Source: Nocardia anaemiae NBRC 100462 (lineage in GTDB: Bacteria > Actinomycetota > Actinomycetes > Mycobacteriales > Mycobacteriaceae). Taken from it: 64,000 nucleotides of DNA. Below the pieces are notes generated by a model. That model saw only the letters and a program-made list of their open reading frames with translations, was not told the origin of the DNA and ran no database searches. The stretch spans positions 49,705 to 113,704 of the forward strand of contig NZ_BDAZ01000053.1 of the NCBI RefSeq assembly GCF_001612725.1. The letters run 5' to 3'. Made by a program: the position numbers and the translations under genes. Below, piece by piece: positions 24,292 through 33,280 of the stretch (position 1 is its first letter; each line of letters starts with the position of its first letter).

Positions 24292-25503
24292 TTAGCGAGA
24301 AGTTGACAGTAGCGGCGCGAGATCGCCGCGCTCGCCGATGACCACCTCATCCAGTTCCAGCCAGTCCGCCATCTCGCGAAGCGCGACCGCCAGGGCCGCA
24401 GCGGTTTCCGGTGTGCGGTGGCCCGGCTCGGCGAACGCACCCGGCACCAGGAGCCTGCCCGACGCGCGCTCGGCACGGAGGTCGACGCGTCCCACCAGTT
24501 CTCCGTTCAGGAGGAACGGAAACACGTAATACCCGTGCACCCGTTTGGGTTCCGGGGTGTAGATCTCGAGCCGGTAGTGGAAGTCGAAGATCCGCTCGGT
24601 GCGGGTTCGGAAGAAGATGAGTGGATCGAAGGGGCACAGCAGGGCAGCACCCTCGATCCGGCGCGGCGTCGAGGCGCCGACGCGCAGGTAGGCGGGTTTA
24701 CCCCAGCCCGCCACCTCGACCGGTTCCAGCTCCCCGGCATCGACCAGCTCCGCGATGGCCGGTTCGGTTTGTGAGCGGTGCAGCCGGTAGTAGTCGCGGA
24801 GGTCGGTCTCGGTCGCGACGCCGAGTGCGGTGCCAGCGCGCAGGACCAATTCACGCACCGCCTCGGTCTCGGATACGTTGCGCGCCAAGATCTCCGGCGG
24901 GATCACCCGCTCGGCCAGGTCGTAGTGGCGGGTGAATCCGACGCGCTTGTCGACCGAGAGCGCACCCGCGGCGAACAGCGCCTCACAGATCATCTTGGTA
25001 TCGCTGAGATTCCACCACGAGCCCTTGGGGCGCGGCTTGTCGAGCTCGAGGTGGCGTTCCACCTCACCGGCAGTGGACGCGCCAACCTCGGTGATGACGT
25101 CGAGAATGTCCCTGCCGAGGGTGGGATTGCGTTCGGTCACCCGGCGCATGCCACTCCAGCGGCCGTGTTCGTATTTCCGCATCCGCCAGCGCATGAGCGG
25201 CCAGTCCTCGACCGGGATCAGCGCGGCCTCGTGCGCCCAGTATTCGACAAGTCGCCGCGGACGTCGCACACCATTGCTCCAGGCGGCCTCGTCCAGCACC
25301 GTCCGGTCGTAGCCGCCGATCCGACTGAAGACCGGCGCGTAGTGTGCGCGCACCACCGCCGATACCGAATCCAATTGCAGCAGTTGGGTTCTGCCGAGCA
25401 CATCGAGGATCGTCCGCCGGGTCGGCGCGGCCGGTTTGCGTCGCCCGAAACCCTGCGCGGCCAGCGCCGTCCGACGCGCCGCGGCCGCACTCATCGTCCG
25501 CAT
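24292..25503 (-). CDS. YcaQ/AlkX-type winged-helix DNA glycosylase family protein
   Basis: A 403-residue HTH_42 protein related to E. coli YcaQ, a glycosylase that unhooks interstrand crosslinks, and Streptomyces AlkZ. Recognisable pieces are LGRTQLLQLDSVSAVVRAHY near the N-terminus, YWAHEAALIPVEDWPLMRWR with the conserved histidine, LLCPFDPLIFFRTRTERIF and YYVFPFLLNGELVGRVDL. The family catalytic QxQ/QxD pattern maps to the QLLQLDS region. Whether it repairs crosslinks here is inferred from the family. ATG 25503 is preferred to a GTG two codons earlier. Confidence 0.83.
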   Translation of the reverse strand: MRTMSAAAARRTALAAQGFGRRKPAAPTRRTILDVLGRTQLLQLDSVSAVVRAHYAPVFSRIGGYDRTVLDEAAWSNGVRRPRRLVEYWAHEAALIPVEDWPLMRWRMRKYEHGRWSGMRRVTERNPTLGRDILDVITEVGASTAGEVERHLELDKPRPKGSWWNLSDTKMICEALFAAGALSVDKRVGFTRHYDLAERVIPPEILARNVSETEAVRELVLRAGTALGVATETDLRDYYRLHRSQTEPAIAELVDAGELEPVEVAGWGKPAYLRVGASTPRRIEGAALLCPFDPLIFFRTRTERIFDFHYRLEIYTPEPKRVHGYYVFPFLLNGELVGRVDLRAERASGRLLVPGAFAEPGHRTPETAAALAVALREMADWLELDEVVIGERGDLAPLLSTSR

Positions 25504-25534
25504 GATCACGACAATGCCATGGGGGTACGACAGA

Positions 25535-26548
25535 TTACGTCGAGACCGAGACCTTGCCCGCGGTATCGATCTCGGTGCGCCGATCCCGATCCGGTGCGTT
25601 CGCGAGCACCGTGGCCAGCACCCGTCGGCCCATCGGCAATACCCGCACGGTCACCGAACCGGCATTGGCCGCATCCAATTCCCTGGTCGCCGATTCGATC
25701 ACCTGCTGGCGCACCCATTTCGGCACCCCGGCGAATCCGCCGTCATCGAGCAGCACCACCTCGACCCCGCGCGAACGCGCGCCGCGAGCGGCACTGCTCA
25801 ACTCGTCGGTCACCAATTGCGGTGCGCGCAGGCTGTCACGCAGTTCGGCCTCCAGCAGCCTGCACTCTTCCCGTTCGGCCGCAGTGAGTTCGGCGCCTTC
25901 GGCAATACGTTCCAGAATCGGCCGGGCCACCTTGTCCAGCCGGGCCAGTTGCCGATCCCGCTCGCCGTTCTGGGCGGCCATGGTCGCCTCGGCGGCCGCG
26001 CGCATGGTCGCCTCCTCGCGCAGCAGCCGCAGCGAGCGCTGCATCGGCCGCATCACCGCCGCGCCGATGGAAACCCCGGCCACCGTGGCGATCGGCACGA
26101 TGGATCCGATCACCACCCGCAATCCGTTCGTCGCACCGACCACCGCGATCACCGCCGCGATGCCCGCGACACCGCACCACGCCACACCCAACCGCCCGCG
26201 CACCACCAACACCGCGAGCACATACGACGAAGCGAATGCGGTCCACACCTGCTTGGACATGCCGTGGTCGATACCGACGGCGGTCAAAGCCGCCGCGATC
26301 GGACCGGCAGCGGCCACCGCGATGGCGGCGGGCAGCGGCAGTGGATCGACCGGAATCACCAGAACCAGCACTCCGGCACCGGCCACCAACACCAGCGCGG
26401 TCGCCGCCAGGAGCAGCGGCGATTCGGCGAAATTGCGCACCATGTACAGCAGGATCGTGGCCTCGAAGACGACCAGGAAGAGCCAGGCCGAGCGGTCCCG
26501 CAGACCGAGCAGATCGCGCAGGCCGAATTCGTTCTCGGTATCAGCCAT
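25535..26548 (-). CDS. Membrane partner of the two-component system (degenerate sensor-like)
   Basis: A 337-residue protein with about five transmembrane helices in residues 20-165, then a coiled-coil (LLREEATMRAAAEATMAAQNGERDRQLARLDK) and a C-terminal alpha/beta region. Its architecture mirrors the sensor kinase encoded just upstream, but no phosphorylatable H-box and no ATP-binding N or G boxes are visible. The start ATG 26548 overlaps the kinase stop by eight bases, so the two are coupled. It may act as a co-sensor or adaptor; this is inference. The exact family is not recognised. Confidence 0.6.
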   Translation of the reverse strand: MADTENEFGLRDLLGLRDRSAWLFLVVFEATILLYMVRNFAESPLLLAATALVLVAGAGVLVLVIPVDPLPLPAAIAVAAAGPIAAALTAVGIDHGMSKQVWTAFASSYVLAVLVVRGRLGVAWCGVAGIAAVIAVVGATNGLRVVIGSIVPIATVAGVSIGAAVMRPMQRSLRLLREEATMRAAAEATMAAQNGERDRQLARLDKVARPILERIAEGAELTAAEREECRLLEAELRDSLRAPQLVTDELSSAARGARSRGVEVVLLDDGGFAGVPKWVRQQVIESATRELDAANAGSVTVRVLPMGRRVLATVLANAPDRDRRTEIDTAGKVSVST

Positions 26549-27827
26549 CGCCACCCCAGACCAAGGTCACCGTGGTGCCCTCCCCCGGTTGGGATTCCAC
26601 GAACCCGGCACCACCGGCCAACTGGCGCATCCGGCCGAGGATGCTGACCGAGACGCCGAGCCGATCGGCGGGCACCCGGTCCAGATCGAAACCCGCGCCG
26701 TCATCACGGAATACGACGCGGATACCACCCGCACTGATCGTCACCGTGACGGTGCGCCGCACAGTGCGGCCCGCAACGGTGGCGTGGCGCAGACTATTTC
26801 GGGCCGCCTCGGCCAGCGCGGCGGCGATGGTGCCCGCCGCATGCACGGGAAGGCGCAGGTCATCGAGTCCGGCCCAGCGGCGCGCGGTGAATCGGATGCC
26901 CGGATTCACCTCGTGGATCGCCGAGCGCAGGAAGCCGATCGCCGATTGCGCGTCCAGTCGGTCGGGTTCGGCATTGGTGCCGCGACATTCGTCGAGTTGC
27001 TCCAGTGTGCGTTCGGCCTGACGGCGCAGCACCGGCGATTCGGCACCCGCGCGCGAGGCGTCGAGCAGCGTCGAGAGCACCGCATCGTGGATCAGTGCGG
27101 CGAAGCGCGCGCGCTCACGATCCCGGGCCGCGGCACCGGCCACGGCGGCCGCGCGTCGGCTCGCGATCACCGATTCCCGGTCCACCCGCGCTGCCGCCGC
27201 GAGCGCGAAGATGCAGCACCACAGGAACAGTGCGCACAGACCAGCGGCCCTGGCGAAATCGCCGACCAGGGACCAGACCGACGTGGTGGGCACCGCATAC
27301 CGGTTACCCAGTGCCGCGGTTGCCGCCGCTACCAGTAAATAGCCGGTGGCGATCGCGGGACGCCAGGCCAATACGGCCGCGAGCACGCCGAGCGCGAGCA
27401 CTCGATACATCCACACCGAAGTGGTGTCGGTCAGCGGCACGGCATAGATGAACGGAATGGTCGCAAGCGCCGCAAGATAACTCACCGCGGCCGCACCTGC
27501 GACCACGCGAATCGCCCTGCGGCCCATGGTGAACGAGACGACCGCGAGCACCGGGAACCAGCCCAGCGCCACGCCGACCACCAGGCTCGCCCACGGGCCG
27601 GAGACGAATTTGGCCTGGTCGGCGATGTCGGGAAGCTCGACGATCGCGACGATTACACCGGCGATTCCGACGGCCAGCCCCATGCGGCGCAGAATGCGAT
27701 CCGAGGCCGCTTCGACAATCTTGTCCCTGGACACCGCGATCCGCCCACGACGCCATCGACTCGCCCGGAACGGGTCGACGGAGCTCGCAGTGGTGGTAGA
27801 GGTGTCCAGCGCGCTGGACGCGGTCAT
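26541..27827 (-). CDS. NarL-type membrane sensor histidine kinase
   Basis: A 428-residue kinase. About six transmembrane segments occupy residues 48-210, followed by a linker helix and a HisKA_3-type dimerisation domain with the phospho-acceptor His247 in ALIHDAVLSTLL. The HATPase domain has its N box at EAARNSLRHA (Asn344) and G box at DDGAGFD (375-381), then GVSVSILGRM. The response regulator gene is 66 bases upstream on the same strand and a degenerate sensor-like gene overlaps the 3' end. The signal is unknown. Confidence 0.85.
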   Translation of the reverse strand: MTASSALDTSTTTASSVDPFRASRWRRGRIAVSRDKIVEAASDRILRRMGLAVGIAGVIVAIVELPDIADQAKFVSGPWASLVVGVALGWFPVLAVVSFTMGRRAIRVVAGAAAVSYLAALATIPFIYAVPLTDTTSVWMYRVLALGVLAAVLAWRPAIATGYLLVAAATAALGNRYAVPTTSVWSLVGDFARAAGLCALFLWCCIFALAAAARVDRESVIASRRAAAVAGAAARDRERARFAALIHDAVLSTLLDASRAGAESPVLRRQAERTLEQLDECRGTNAEPDRLDAQSAIGFLRSAIHEVNPGIRFTARRWAGLDDLRLPVHAAGTIAAALAEAARNSLRHATVAGRTVRRTVTVTISAGGIRVVFRDDGAGFDLDRVPADRLGVSVSILGRMRQLAGGAGFVESQPGEGTTVTLVWGGDG

Positions 27828-27893
27828 ACCTGCGCCTCGCCGGCGCTCGGCTCCGGTATGCCCGCGATTGCGGCTGTGTTCATGGCCGCTCGC

Positions 27894-28577
27894 TCATGCC
27901 CTGGGATGCCGCTCGGGAACGGGGAGCCATCCGTCCTCAACCGCGCGCTTGTAGAGGTCGGTCTTGGTGGGAGCCGGACGGCCCGCATCGGCGTACTTCT
28001 GCCGGATACGCCCCAGATAGTCGTTGACAGTCTGTTCGGACAGGCCGGTCAGTCGCGCGACGCGGGAAGCCTTCTCGCCAGAGGCGTAAAGGGTGAGCAC
28101 CTCTTCCTGGCGCGGGCTCAAACCAACGTCGGACAATTGCGGATCGCCATCGATGGCTGCGGCCCAGTCCGTGGTCACCACCAGCTCACCGGAGGCCGCG
28201 CGGCGCACCGCCGCGACCACCGTCGGCACATCCTCGGATTTGCGCACCACGCCGAGCACTCCGGCCTTCGCGGCGGCGCGCACCAGGAATGCGTTATCCG
28301 CACCGGTGAATACGAGGACCTCGACACCGCGGTTGCGCAGCGCGCGCACATTGTCTTCGGGCGAGGAGCCGTCGGCCAGTCGCAGATCGAGAACCACCAG
28401 ATCCAGCGGGGCGCTATTCGCCGCCGCCGCAAGCAGTTCCGGTACCGTCCCAGCGGTCAGCACCAGATCGAGATCAGGTTCCGGCGCCAGCATCGCGGCA
28501 AGTCCGATCGCCACCGATTCGTGGTCTTCGACCAGCCCGATCCGGCGCGGTGCTGTTTCGCCCCCTTCGGCCCACAT
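27894..28577 (-). CDS. NarL/FixJ-family response regulator
   Basis: A 227-residue regulator with receiver domain (RIGLVEDHES acidic pair, phospho-acceptor Asp64 in VVLDLRLADG, switch Thr in VLVFTGA, Lys in VVRKSED) and LuxR-type HTH (LSPRQEEVLTLYASGEK, then TVNDYLGRIRQKY). ATG 28577 is chosen because GGAG lies ten bases upstream; a GTG at 28613 would add twelve unconserved residues. It is the first gene of a three-gene sensor operon with the kinase and its degenerate partner. Targets are not evident. Confidence 0.88.
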   Translation of the reverse strand: MWAEGGETAPRRIGLVEDHESVAIGLAAMLAPEPDLDLVLTAGTVPELLAAAANSAPLDLVVLDLRLADGSSPEDNVRALRNRGVEVLVFTGADNAFLVRAAAKAGVLGVVRKSEDVPTVVAAVRRAASGELVVTTDWAAAIDGDPQLSDVGLSPRQEEVLTLYASGEKASRVARLTGLSEQTVNDYLGRIRQKYADAGRPAPTKTDLYKRAVEDGWLPVPERHPRA

Positions 28578-28696
28578 CACCTCGATACTCCGTTCCCGAG
28601 CAAACTCGTCCACATCCCCGCCGCTACAACGTCGCCTCGTAGTATGCCCGGCGGCACCGGATGCCGGTCAGACACCAAAATTCGGGGGACAGCGCA

Positions 28697-29149
28697 TTAC
28701 TCTATGAGCTGCGCCGCGACGGTCGCGCCGAGCTCCCAGCACTGCTGGATCTCCTCTTTACCGGGCGCTCCCATCACGATGACCGGCGCGGCGACCTGTT
28801 CCCATCCGAGTCCGGTGGTAACGCTTCGCACGCCGCGCTCGGCCCCTTCGGTGCCCTCATTGCCGTGCAGATAGAAGCCGAACGGCCGACCGCGCGTCGA
28901 GTCGAGGCACGTGTAATAGAACGTGTCGAAGGCATGTTTGAGCGCACCGGACATATAACCCAGATTCGCCGGGCTACCGAGCAGATAACCATCAGCGGCC
29001 AACACATCGCTCGCGGTGACCGCCAGTGCTGCCCTGCGCTCGACCTGCACCCCTTCGATCTCCGAATCCGTCGCCCCCGAGACAACCGCCTCGAACATGG
29101 CCTGCATATGCGGTGACGGAGTGTGATGGATGATCAGCAGCCGAGGCAC
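28697..29149 (-). CDS. Flavodoxin/NAD(P)H-dependent oxidoreductase family protein
   Basis: A 150-residue flavodoxin-fold protein: RLLIIHHTPSPHMQAMFEAV holds the phosphate-binding loop, DGYLLGSPANLGYMSGALKHAFDTF the WrbA-like FMN region, and RPFGFYLHGNEG the following strand. These proteins bind FMN and reduce quinones or serve as electron carriers. GTG 29149 is selected because the flavodoxin fold begins immediately, while a longer open frame to 29308 has no family resemblance. It is convergent with nothing and isolated, 119 bases from the response regulator. Confidence 0.75.
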   Translation of the reverse strand: MPRLLIIHHTPSPHMQAMFEAVVSGATDSEIEGVQVERRAALAVTASDVLAADGYLLGSPANLGYMSGALKHAFDTFYYTCLDSTRGRPFGFYLHGNEGTEGAERGVRSVTTGLGWEQVAAPVIVMGAPGKEEIQQCWELGATVAAQLIE

Positions 29150-29502
29150 ACCCAGCAGCGTACTGCCGCCCTGGAAATCGAGTGAATTCAAGGCTGCCCG
29201 GCTATTGACTAGCGACAAAATGCGAGGAAAATAGAGATTTACACCAGAAGACCGGAAAGTGCCGAAGAGTCGGCGGAGACGTCCAAAGACATCGGAGTGT
29301 GCTTTCAAGGATCTGGCCAGGCCCCCGGCAAGCCAGTCGAATATCCGGAGTTGTCAGCGACGACTGAGACTCATGGATTCGATGGAGACTACCGGGGACT
29401 GTTCTGTATTGGGGGTCCTTCCTCGCATCCGGACACATCGAGCCCACGAGAATGGCCTGGTTGCGGGGCTTCTCGACGTTTGCCTCCACCACCGCATGGT
29501 GA
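29150..29502. other. 353-base region without a supported gene
   Basis: Open frames exist on both strands here but none has family resemblance or a good start. On the minus strand, 29506-29480 matches 1248-1270 of the plus strand (about 20 of 23 bases), and the surrounding translations share DHHA-x2-EA-x3-P, so the stretch may carry a relic of a small repeated element or gene. Confidence 0.45.
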
Positions 29503-30051
29503 TCATTTGTCCACACCCGGGTTGTCCGGCGGGCGGTGGGTGTGGTCGAGTTTCTCCAGGGCTACTGCGCGGCGCATGGTTTCGCGGGCTCGGGTGCGGT
29601 CACCGGCGTAGTCGTAGGCGCGGGCTAGGCGGTAGGAGACGCGCCAGTTTTCCGGGTCGGCCTCCCATTCCTGTTTGACCTTGTTGAAGAGTTCGTCTGC
29701 GGCGGCGCGTTCGATGCGGCCGGAGGGGCGGCGGGGGAGGTTCGAGGTGTCGAGTTCGAGGCCCTCGTCGTGGATGCGGCGGGCGAGGTGTTGGTGGGCG
29801 AGGGCGGCGCGCAGGGTGGCGACGACTATCCAGACGCCGAGCAGCGGCAGGATCAGGACGCCGATCCCGATGACGACGGCGGCGAGGTCGCCGGAACCGA
29901 TGAGACTGAGCGCGATGCGGCCGAGCAGCAGGAAGTAGAAGCCGAGCACGACGACCAGCGCCGCGATGAATGCGACGACCTTGCGCACGTCGGTGCCGCG
30001 TGCGTCGGTGTCCGAGCCCTGGTCGTCCGGCTGGACCGGTTCCTGTGTCAC
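29503..30051 (-). CDS. Membrane-anchored TPR-like protein (Rv2772c type)
   Basis: A 182-residue protein with two transmembrane helices at about residues 24-45 and 55-82, and a C-terminal helical hairpin (WEADPENWRVSYRLARAYDYAGDRTRARETMRRA) that resembles one tetratricopeptide unit. It has the size, topology and position next to dapB of M. tuberculosis Rv2772c, whose function is unknown. GTG 30051 overlaps the dapB stop as GTGA, so it is translationally coupled to dapB. The coupling may point to a role near cell-wall precursor synthesis, but that is speculative. Confidence 0.7.
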   Translation of the reverse strand: MTQEPVQPDDQGSDTDARGTDVRKVVAFIAALVVVLGFYFLLLGRIALSLIGSGDLAAVVIGIGVLILPLLGVWIVVATLRAALAHQHLARRIHDEGLELDTSNLPRRPSGRIERAAADELFNKVKQEWEADPENWRVSYRLARAYDYAGDRTRARETMRRAVALEKLDHTHRPPDNPGVDK

Positions 30052-30794
30052 AGATCCAGGAACGGGTCGAGCCCGACGGTCAGGCCGGGGCGATTCGCGA
30101 TCTCGCGGACGCCGAGCAGTACACCGGGGGCGAAGGAGGAGCGGTCGATGGAATCGTGCCGGATGGTGAGGGTTTCGCCCTGGGTGCCGAACAGCACCTC
30201 CTGATGCGCGACGAGTCCGGCCAGGCGCACCGAATGCACCCGCACGCCATCCACTTCGGCGCCGCGCGCACCGTCGAGTTCCTGGGTGGTGGCATCGGGG
30301 CTGCGGCCGACTCCGGCCTTGTCCCGGGCGGCGGCGATCAGGCCCGCGGTGCGATATGCGGTACCCGAGGGCGCGTCGACCTTGTTCGGATGATGCAACT
30401 CGATCACCTCGACCGAATCGAAGAACCGCGCCGCCTGCTCGGCGAATCGCATGGACAGCACGGCGCCGATGGCGAAGTTCGGGGCGATGAGCACACCGGT
30501 CTCCGGACGCCCTGCCAACCAGCCGCGCACCTCGTCCAGGCGGGCCTCATCGAATCCGGTGGTACCGACAACCGCGTGAATTCCGCGCTCCACCAGGAAC
30601 TTCAGATTTCCCATCACCACATCGGGATTGGTGAAGTCGACGACCACCTGGGTGCCCGATTCGGTGAACGACTCGAGCGAATCGTCCTTGTCGACCGTCG
30701 CGACCAACTCCAGATCGTCGGCCGCCCGCACCGCCGCACAGATCGCCTGACCGACTTTCCCCCGCGCACCGAGCACTCCGACCCGAATGGTCAC
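30048..30794 (-). CDS. dapB: 4-hydroxy-tetrahydrodipicolinate reductase
   Basis: A 248-residue NAD(P)H-dependent reductase of the diaminopimelate pathway, acting after DapA. The nucleotide-binding loop VGVLGARGKVGQAI is at the N-terminus, FTNPDVVMGN and VGTTGF follow, and the catalytic block ELHHPNKVDAPSGTA is intact. GTG 30794 is preferred over an upstream start because AGGAGG lies four bases in front and mycobacterial DapB has the same length. It is followed by the coupled TPR-like membrane gene. Confidence 0.96.
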   Translation of the reverse strand: MTIRVGVLGARGKVGQAICAAVRAADDLELVATVDKDDSLESFTESGTQVVVDFTNPDVVMGNLKFLVERGIHAVVGTTGFDEARLDEVRGWLAGRPETGVLIAPNFAIGAVLSMRFAEQAARFFDSVEVIELHHPNKVDAPSGTAYRTAGLIAAARDKAGVGRSPDATTQELDGARGAEVDGVRVHSVRLAGLVAHQEVLFGTQGETLTIRHDSIDRSSFAPGVLLGVREIANRPGLTVGLDPFLDL

Positions 30795-30882
30795 CGCACC
30801 TCCTAATTCCGCCAACGACTCCGCCAGCCTATCGACCCCGCTCCCCTCCCGGTCCGCTGACCTCCGGTGATCGTCAGCGCGC

Positions 30883-31293
30883 TCAGGCGCCCGCCATATT
30901 CTCGGCCATCTTCTCCAGCAGGCGAACGGTCTGGGCGTACTCGTCGTCGGTGATCCCGTCGAGCATGGCGCGGCGGCGCTTGCCGATCAGGGTGAAGGCT
31001 TGGTGGTGGGTGATGCGGCCCGCCTCGGTGAGGGCGAGGGTGCCCGAATCATCGGTGATGTCACCGCGATCCACCAGCTGCGCGAGTTGGATTCCCCACT
31101 CCGAAGCGTCGTTCCAGAAGGGGGCGAGGCCATCGCGGACATCGGTGGCGGAGCGAGGGCCTTCGGCGAGTGAGTTGAGGATCTGCCAGTGGCGCCGGGT
31201 CAGACCGGATGCGGCCAGATCGTCCTCGAAGCGGGCGTCGATCCGGCGGTCGAGTTCCTTGAGCCAGTAGCCGATCGGACGTTGTGCTGCCAT
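30883..31293 (-). CDS. MarR/PadR-like winged-helix regulator
   Basis: A 136-residue winged-helix protein. IGYWLKELDRRIDARFEDDL forms a long dimerisation helix, TRRHWQILNSLAEGPRSATDV the start of the DNA-binding unit, and TLIGKRRRAMLDGITDDEY the C-terminal helix of the MarR type. ATG 31293 has GGAGGAACG immediately upstream. It is divergent from a second MarR gene, with an intergenic palindrome TTACATGTAA and TGTA-N4-TACA, so the two may cross-regulate. No metabolic gene is attached, and the ligand is unknown. Confidence 0.78.
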   Translation of the reverse strand: MAAQRPIGYWLKELDRRIDARFEDDLAASGLTRRHWQILNSLAEGPRSATDVRDGLAPFWNDASEWGIQLAQLVDRGDITDDSGTLALTEAGRITHHQAFTLIGKRRRAMLDGITDDEYAQTVRLLEKMAENMAGA

Positions 31294-31308
31294 CGTTCCT
31301 CCAAAGCA

Positions 31309-31331
31309 TGTAGAATTACAATTACATGTAA
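31309..31331 (-). promoter_or_regulatory. Overlapping palindromes between the divergent MarR genes
   Basis: TGTA-GAAT-TACA (31309-31320) and TTACATGTAA (31322-31331) are both perfect inverted repeats, in an AT-rich patch between two start codons 59 bases apart. The location suggests MarR-type operators serving both promoters. Confidence 0.6.
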
Positions 31332-31352
31332 TATGACATGAAAGTAGGCCGA

Positions 31353-31814
31353 ATGGAAGAGCGCGACGCGGTGACCGCGGCCGTCGAAGCGGCGATGGTG
31401 CGAATCCGGCGGCGACAGACCCGCGGGGCACTCGGCAAGGATTCACCCGTGCCGATCGCGGTGTTCCGAGTGCTGGACGCGGTGGCCGGTGCGAATGCGG
31501 ACACCGTCGGAACCCTGGCACCGACACTTGGCGTCGACCAACCGCGCGCGAGTCGCCTTGTCGCCCAGGCGGTTTCGTCTGGCCACCTGGAGCGGGTGGC
31601 GGATCAACAGGACGGCAGGCGCGCCGTGCTACGACTGACTGCCGCCGGACGCTCCGTCGTCACCGCGGCACGCGAGGGCCGCCGCGCCGCCATGGCGACC
31701 GCGATGTCCGACTGGACGGAACGCGAACGCACCGAATTCGCCCGTCTGCTCGTACGATTCGTCGACGCACTCGACGAAAGCTCCCGAACCCGAGGCAAGA
31801 TGGCCGAGCACTGA
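31353..31814 (+). CDS. MarR-family regulator
   Basis: A 153-residue winged-helix regulator with PIAVFRVLDAVAGANADTVG, recognition helix VDQPRASRLVAQAVSSGHLE, wing DQQDGRRAVLRLTAAG and a C-terminal helix with DWTERERTEFARLLVRFVDAL, all typical of MarR. ATG 31353 has AGTAGG four bases upstream; an ATG at 31338 would put the start right against the palindromes. It faces another winged-helix gene across a palindromic operator region. No target gene is adjacent other than its divergent neighbour, so the inducer is unknown. Confidence 0.83.
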   Translation: MEERDAVTAAVEAAMVRIRRRQTRGALGKDSPVPIAVFRVLDAVAGANADTVGTLAPTLGVDQPRASRLVAQAVSSGHLERVADQQDGRRAVLRLTAAGRSVVTAAREGRRAAMATAMSDWTERERTEFARLLVRFVDALDESSRTRGKMAEH

Positions 31815-32004
31815 GACCAGCCTGCGTGTCTCGGGGCGGTCGCACAGTGCAAGCGCCAGATGCTTTCGACGCGAGGTACCGTTCCGAGCGCAGCGCGCAG
31901 TGGCATTCCAAAAGCGCGGCGGCGAATGGCCGCACACCTGCCTGCTAAGCACGTCCGCCGCATCAGCCCAGAACGCCCCCACCTCAGTCACGAAGGCGGA
32001 CGAC

Positions 32005-33111
32005 CTACTCGAACACAATCACCTGCCGCAACGCATGCCCGGCAGCGAGTTCGTCCATAGCGCGGTTGATTTCATCCAACCCGACATGCGAGGACACCAG
32101 TTTTTCGACCGGCAGCCGCCCCTCCCGCCACATCCGGACGTACTCCGGAATATCCCGAGAGGGCACCGCCGAGCCGAGGTAGCTGCCGATGATGGTGCGG
32201 CCCTGAGCAACCAACGCGAGTGGGGAAATGCTCGCGCGCGCATCGGGGGCAGGCAACCCGACGGTGACCGTCGTACCTCCGGGTCCGGTTGCGGCGATGG
32301 CTGTTTCGAAGGCACGAACGTTGCCCGCCGCCTCGACCACGACATCCGCCTGGATGCCTCGTTCCGCGAGTTCGGCCGGTGTGTACACGGCGCTCGCTCC
32401 GAGTTCCTTTGCGAGAGCGAGCTTTTCCGGCACGGTATCGACAGCGATCACTTCGTGCTCGCCGAGCGACACCGCGACGAGCACCGCCGCCATGCCGACA
32501 CCACCGAGCCCTACCACCATGATCCGATCGGCCGCACCAGGTTTCGCGGAGTTGAGCAGCGCACCACCACCGGTGAGCACCGCGCAGCCAAGTACCGCGG
32601 CAACCTCCGGCGGCACATCGGCATCGACTGGAACCACCGATCGTCGATCGACGACGGCATGTGTCGCGAAGGCGGACACGCCCAGGTGATGGTGCACCTG
32701 CGCACCCTCCCGATGCAGCCGCCGCCCACCGTTCAATAGCTCACCCGCATTATTGGCAGCACTGCCCGGTCCGCAGGGCGTGCGCCCGTCACTGGCACAG
32801 CCCGCGCACTCCCCGCAGCGCGGCAGGAAGGTCATCACCACGCGCTGCCCCACCGCGACATCACTGTCACCGGGCCCGATCGTCTCGACGATGCCCGCCG
32901 CCTCGTGCCCGAGCAGCATCGGCACCGGTCGCACCCGGTTTCCGTCCACCACCGACAGGTCGGAATGACACAACCCGGCGGCCTCGATCCGCACCAGCAG
33001 CTCACCCGGCCCCGGCTGCCCCAGGTCCAGCTCACAGACGGTGATCGGCGCCGACTCGGCGAACGGTGTGGGCGCTGCGATCCGCTCCAGGACCGCCCCT
33101 CGAATCTTCAT
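32005..33111 (-). CDS. Zinc-dependent alcohol dehydrogenase (MDR superfamily)
   Basis: A 368-residue medium-chain dehydrogenase. The catalytic zinc ligands are in GLCHSDLSVVDG and GHEAAGIVE, the structural zinc site in CGECAGCASDGRTPC, and the NAD(P) loop in MVVGLGGVGMAAVLVAVSLG. The sequence resembles class-III-like or aryl-alcohol dehydrogenases of actinobacteria, but the substrate cannot be fixed. It lies between the MarR pair and a VOC gene read in the other direction; nothing indicates an operon. The region 31815-32004 between it and the MarR gene shows no gene. Confidence 0.87.
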   Translation of the reverse strand: MKIRGAVLERIAAPTPFAESAPITVCELDLGQPGPGELLVRIEAAGLCHSDLSVVDGNRVRPVPMLLGHEAAGIVETIGPGDSDVAVGQRVVMTFLPRCGECAGCASDGRTPCGPGSAANNAGELLNGGRRLHREGAQVHHHLGVSAFATHAVVDRRSVVPVDADVPPEVAAVLGCAVLTGGGALLNSAKPGAADRIMVVGLGGVGMAAVLVAVSLGEHEVIAVDTVPEKLALAKELGASAVYTPAELAERGIQADVVVEAAGNVRAFETAIAATGPGGTTVTVGLPAPDARASISPLALVAQGRTIIGSYLGSAVPSRDIPEYVRMWREGRLPVEKLVSSHVGLDEINRAMDELAAGHALRQVIVFE

Positions 33112-33280
33112 TCCACGACGCTACCGCGCAGCGTCACAGACAGAGCAAGATGGCCCGCGTCACTCGGGGGTGGCACCATGGAGCGCGATTGGCTAATCTC
33201 GACGCCGGTGACGGTGCTCCCGTAGGCCGCCTTGTACCGAGCCCGGGGTCGGGACCGTCACGATACAAGGAGAAATCCCC

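Noticed and set aside
29202..29516. 104-residue minus-strand frame between the flavodoxin and TPR genes
   Set aside because: No family resemblance and no good start; only a short repeat-like match to 1248-1270, so it is kept as an unassigned gap.
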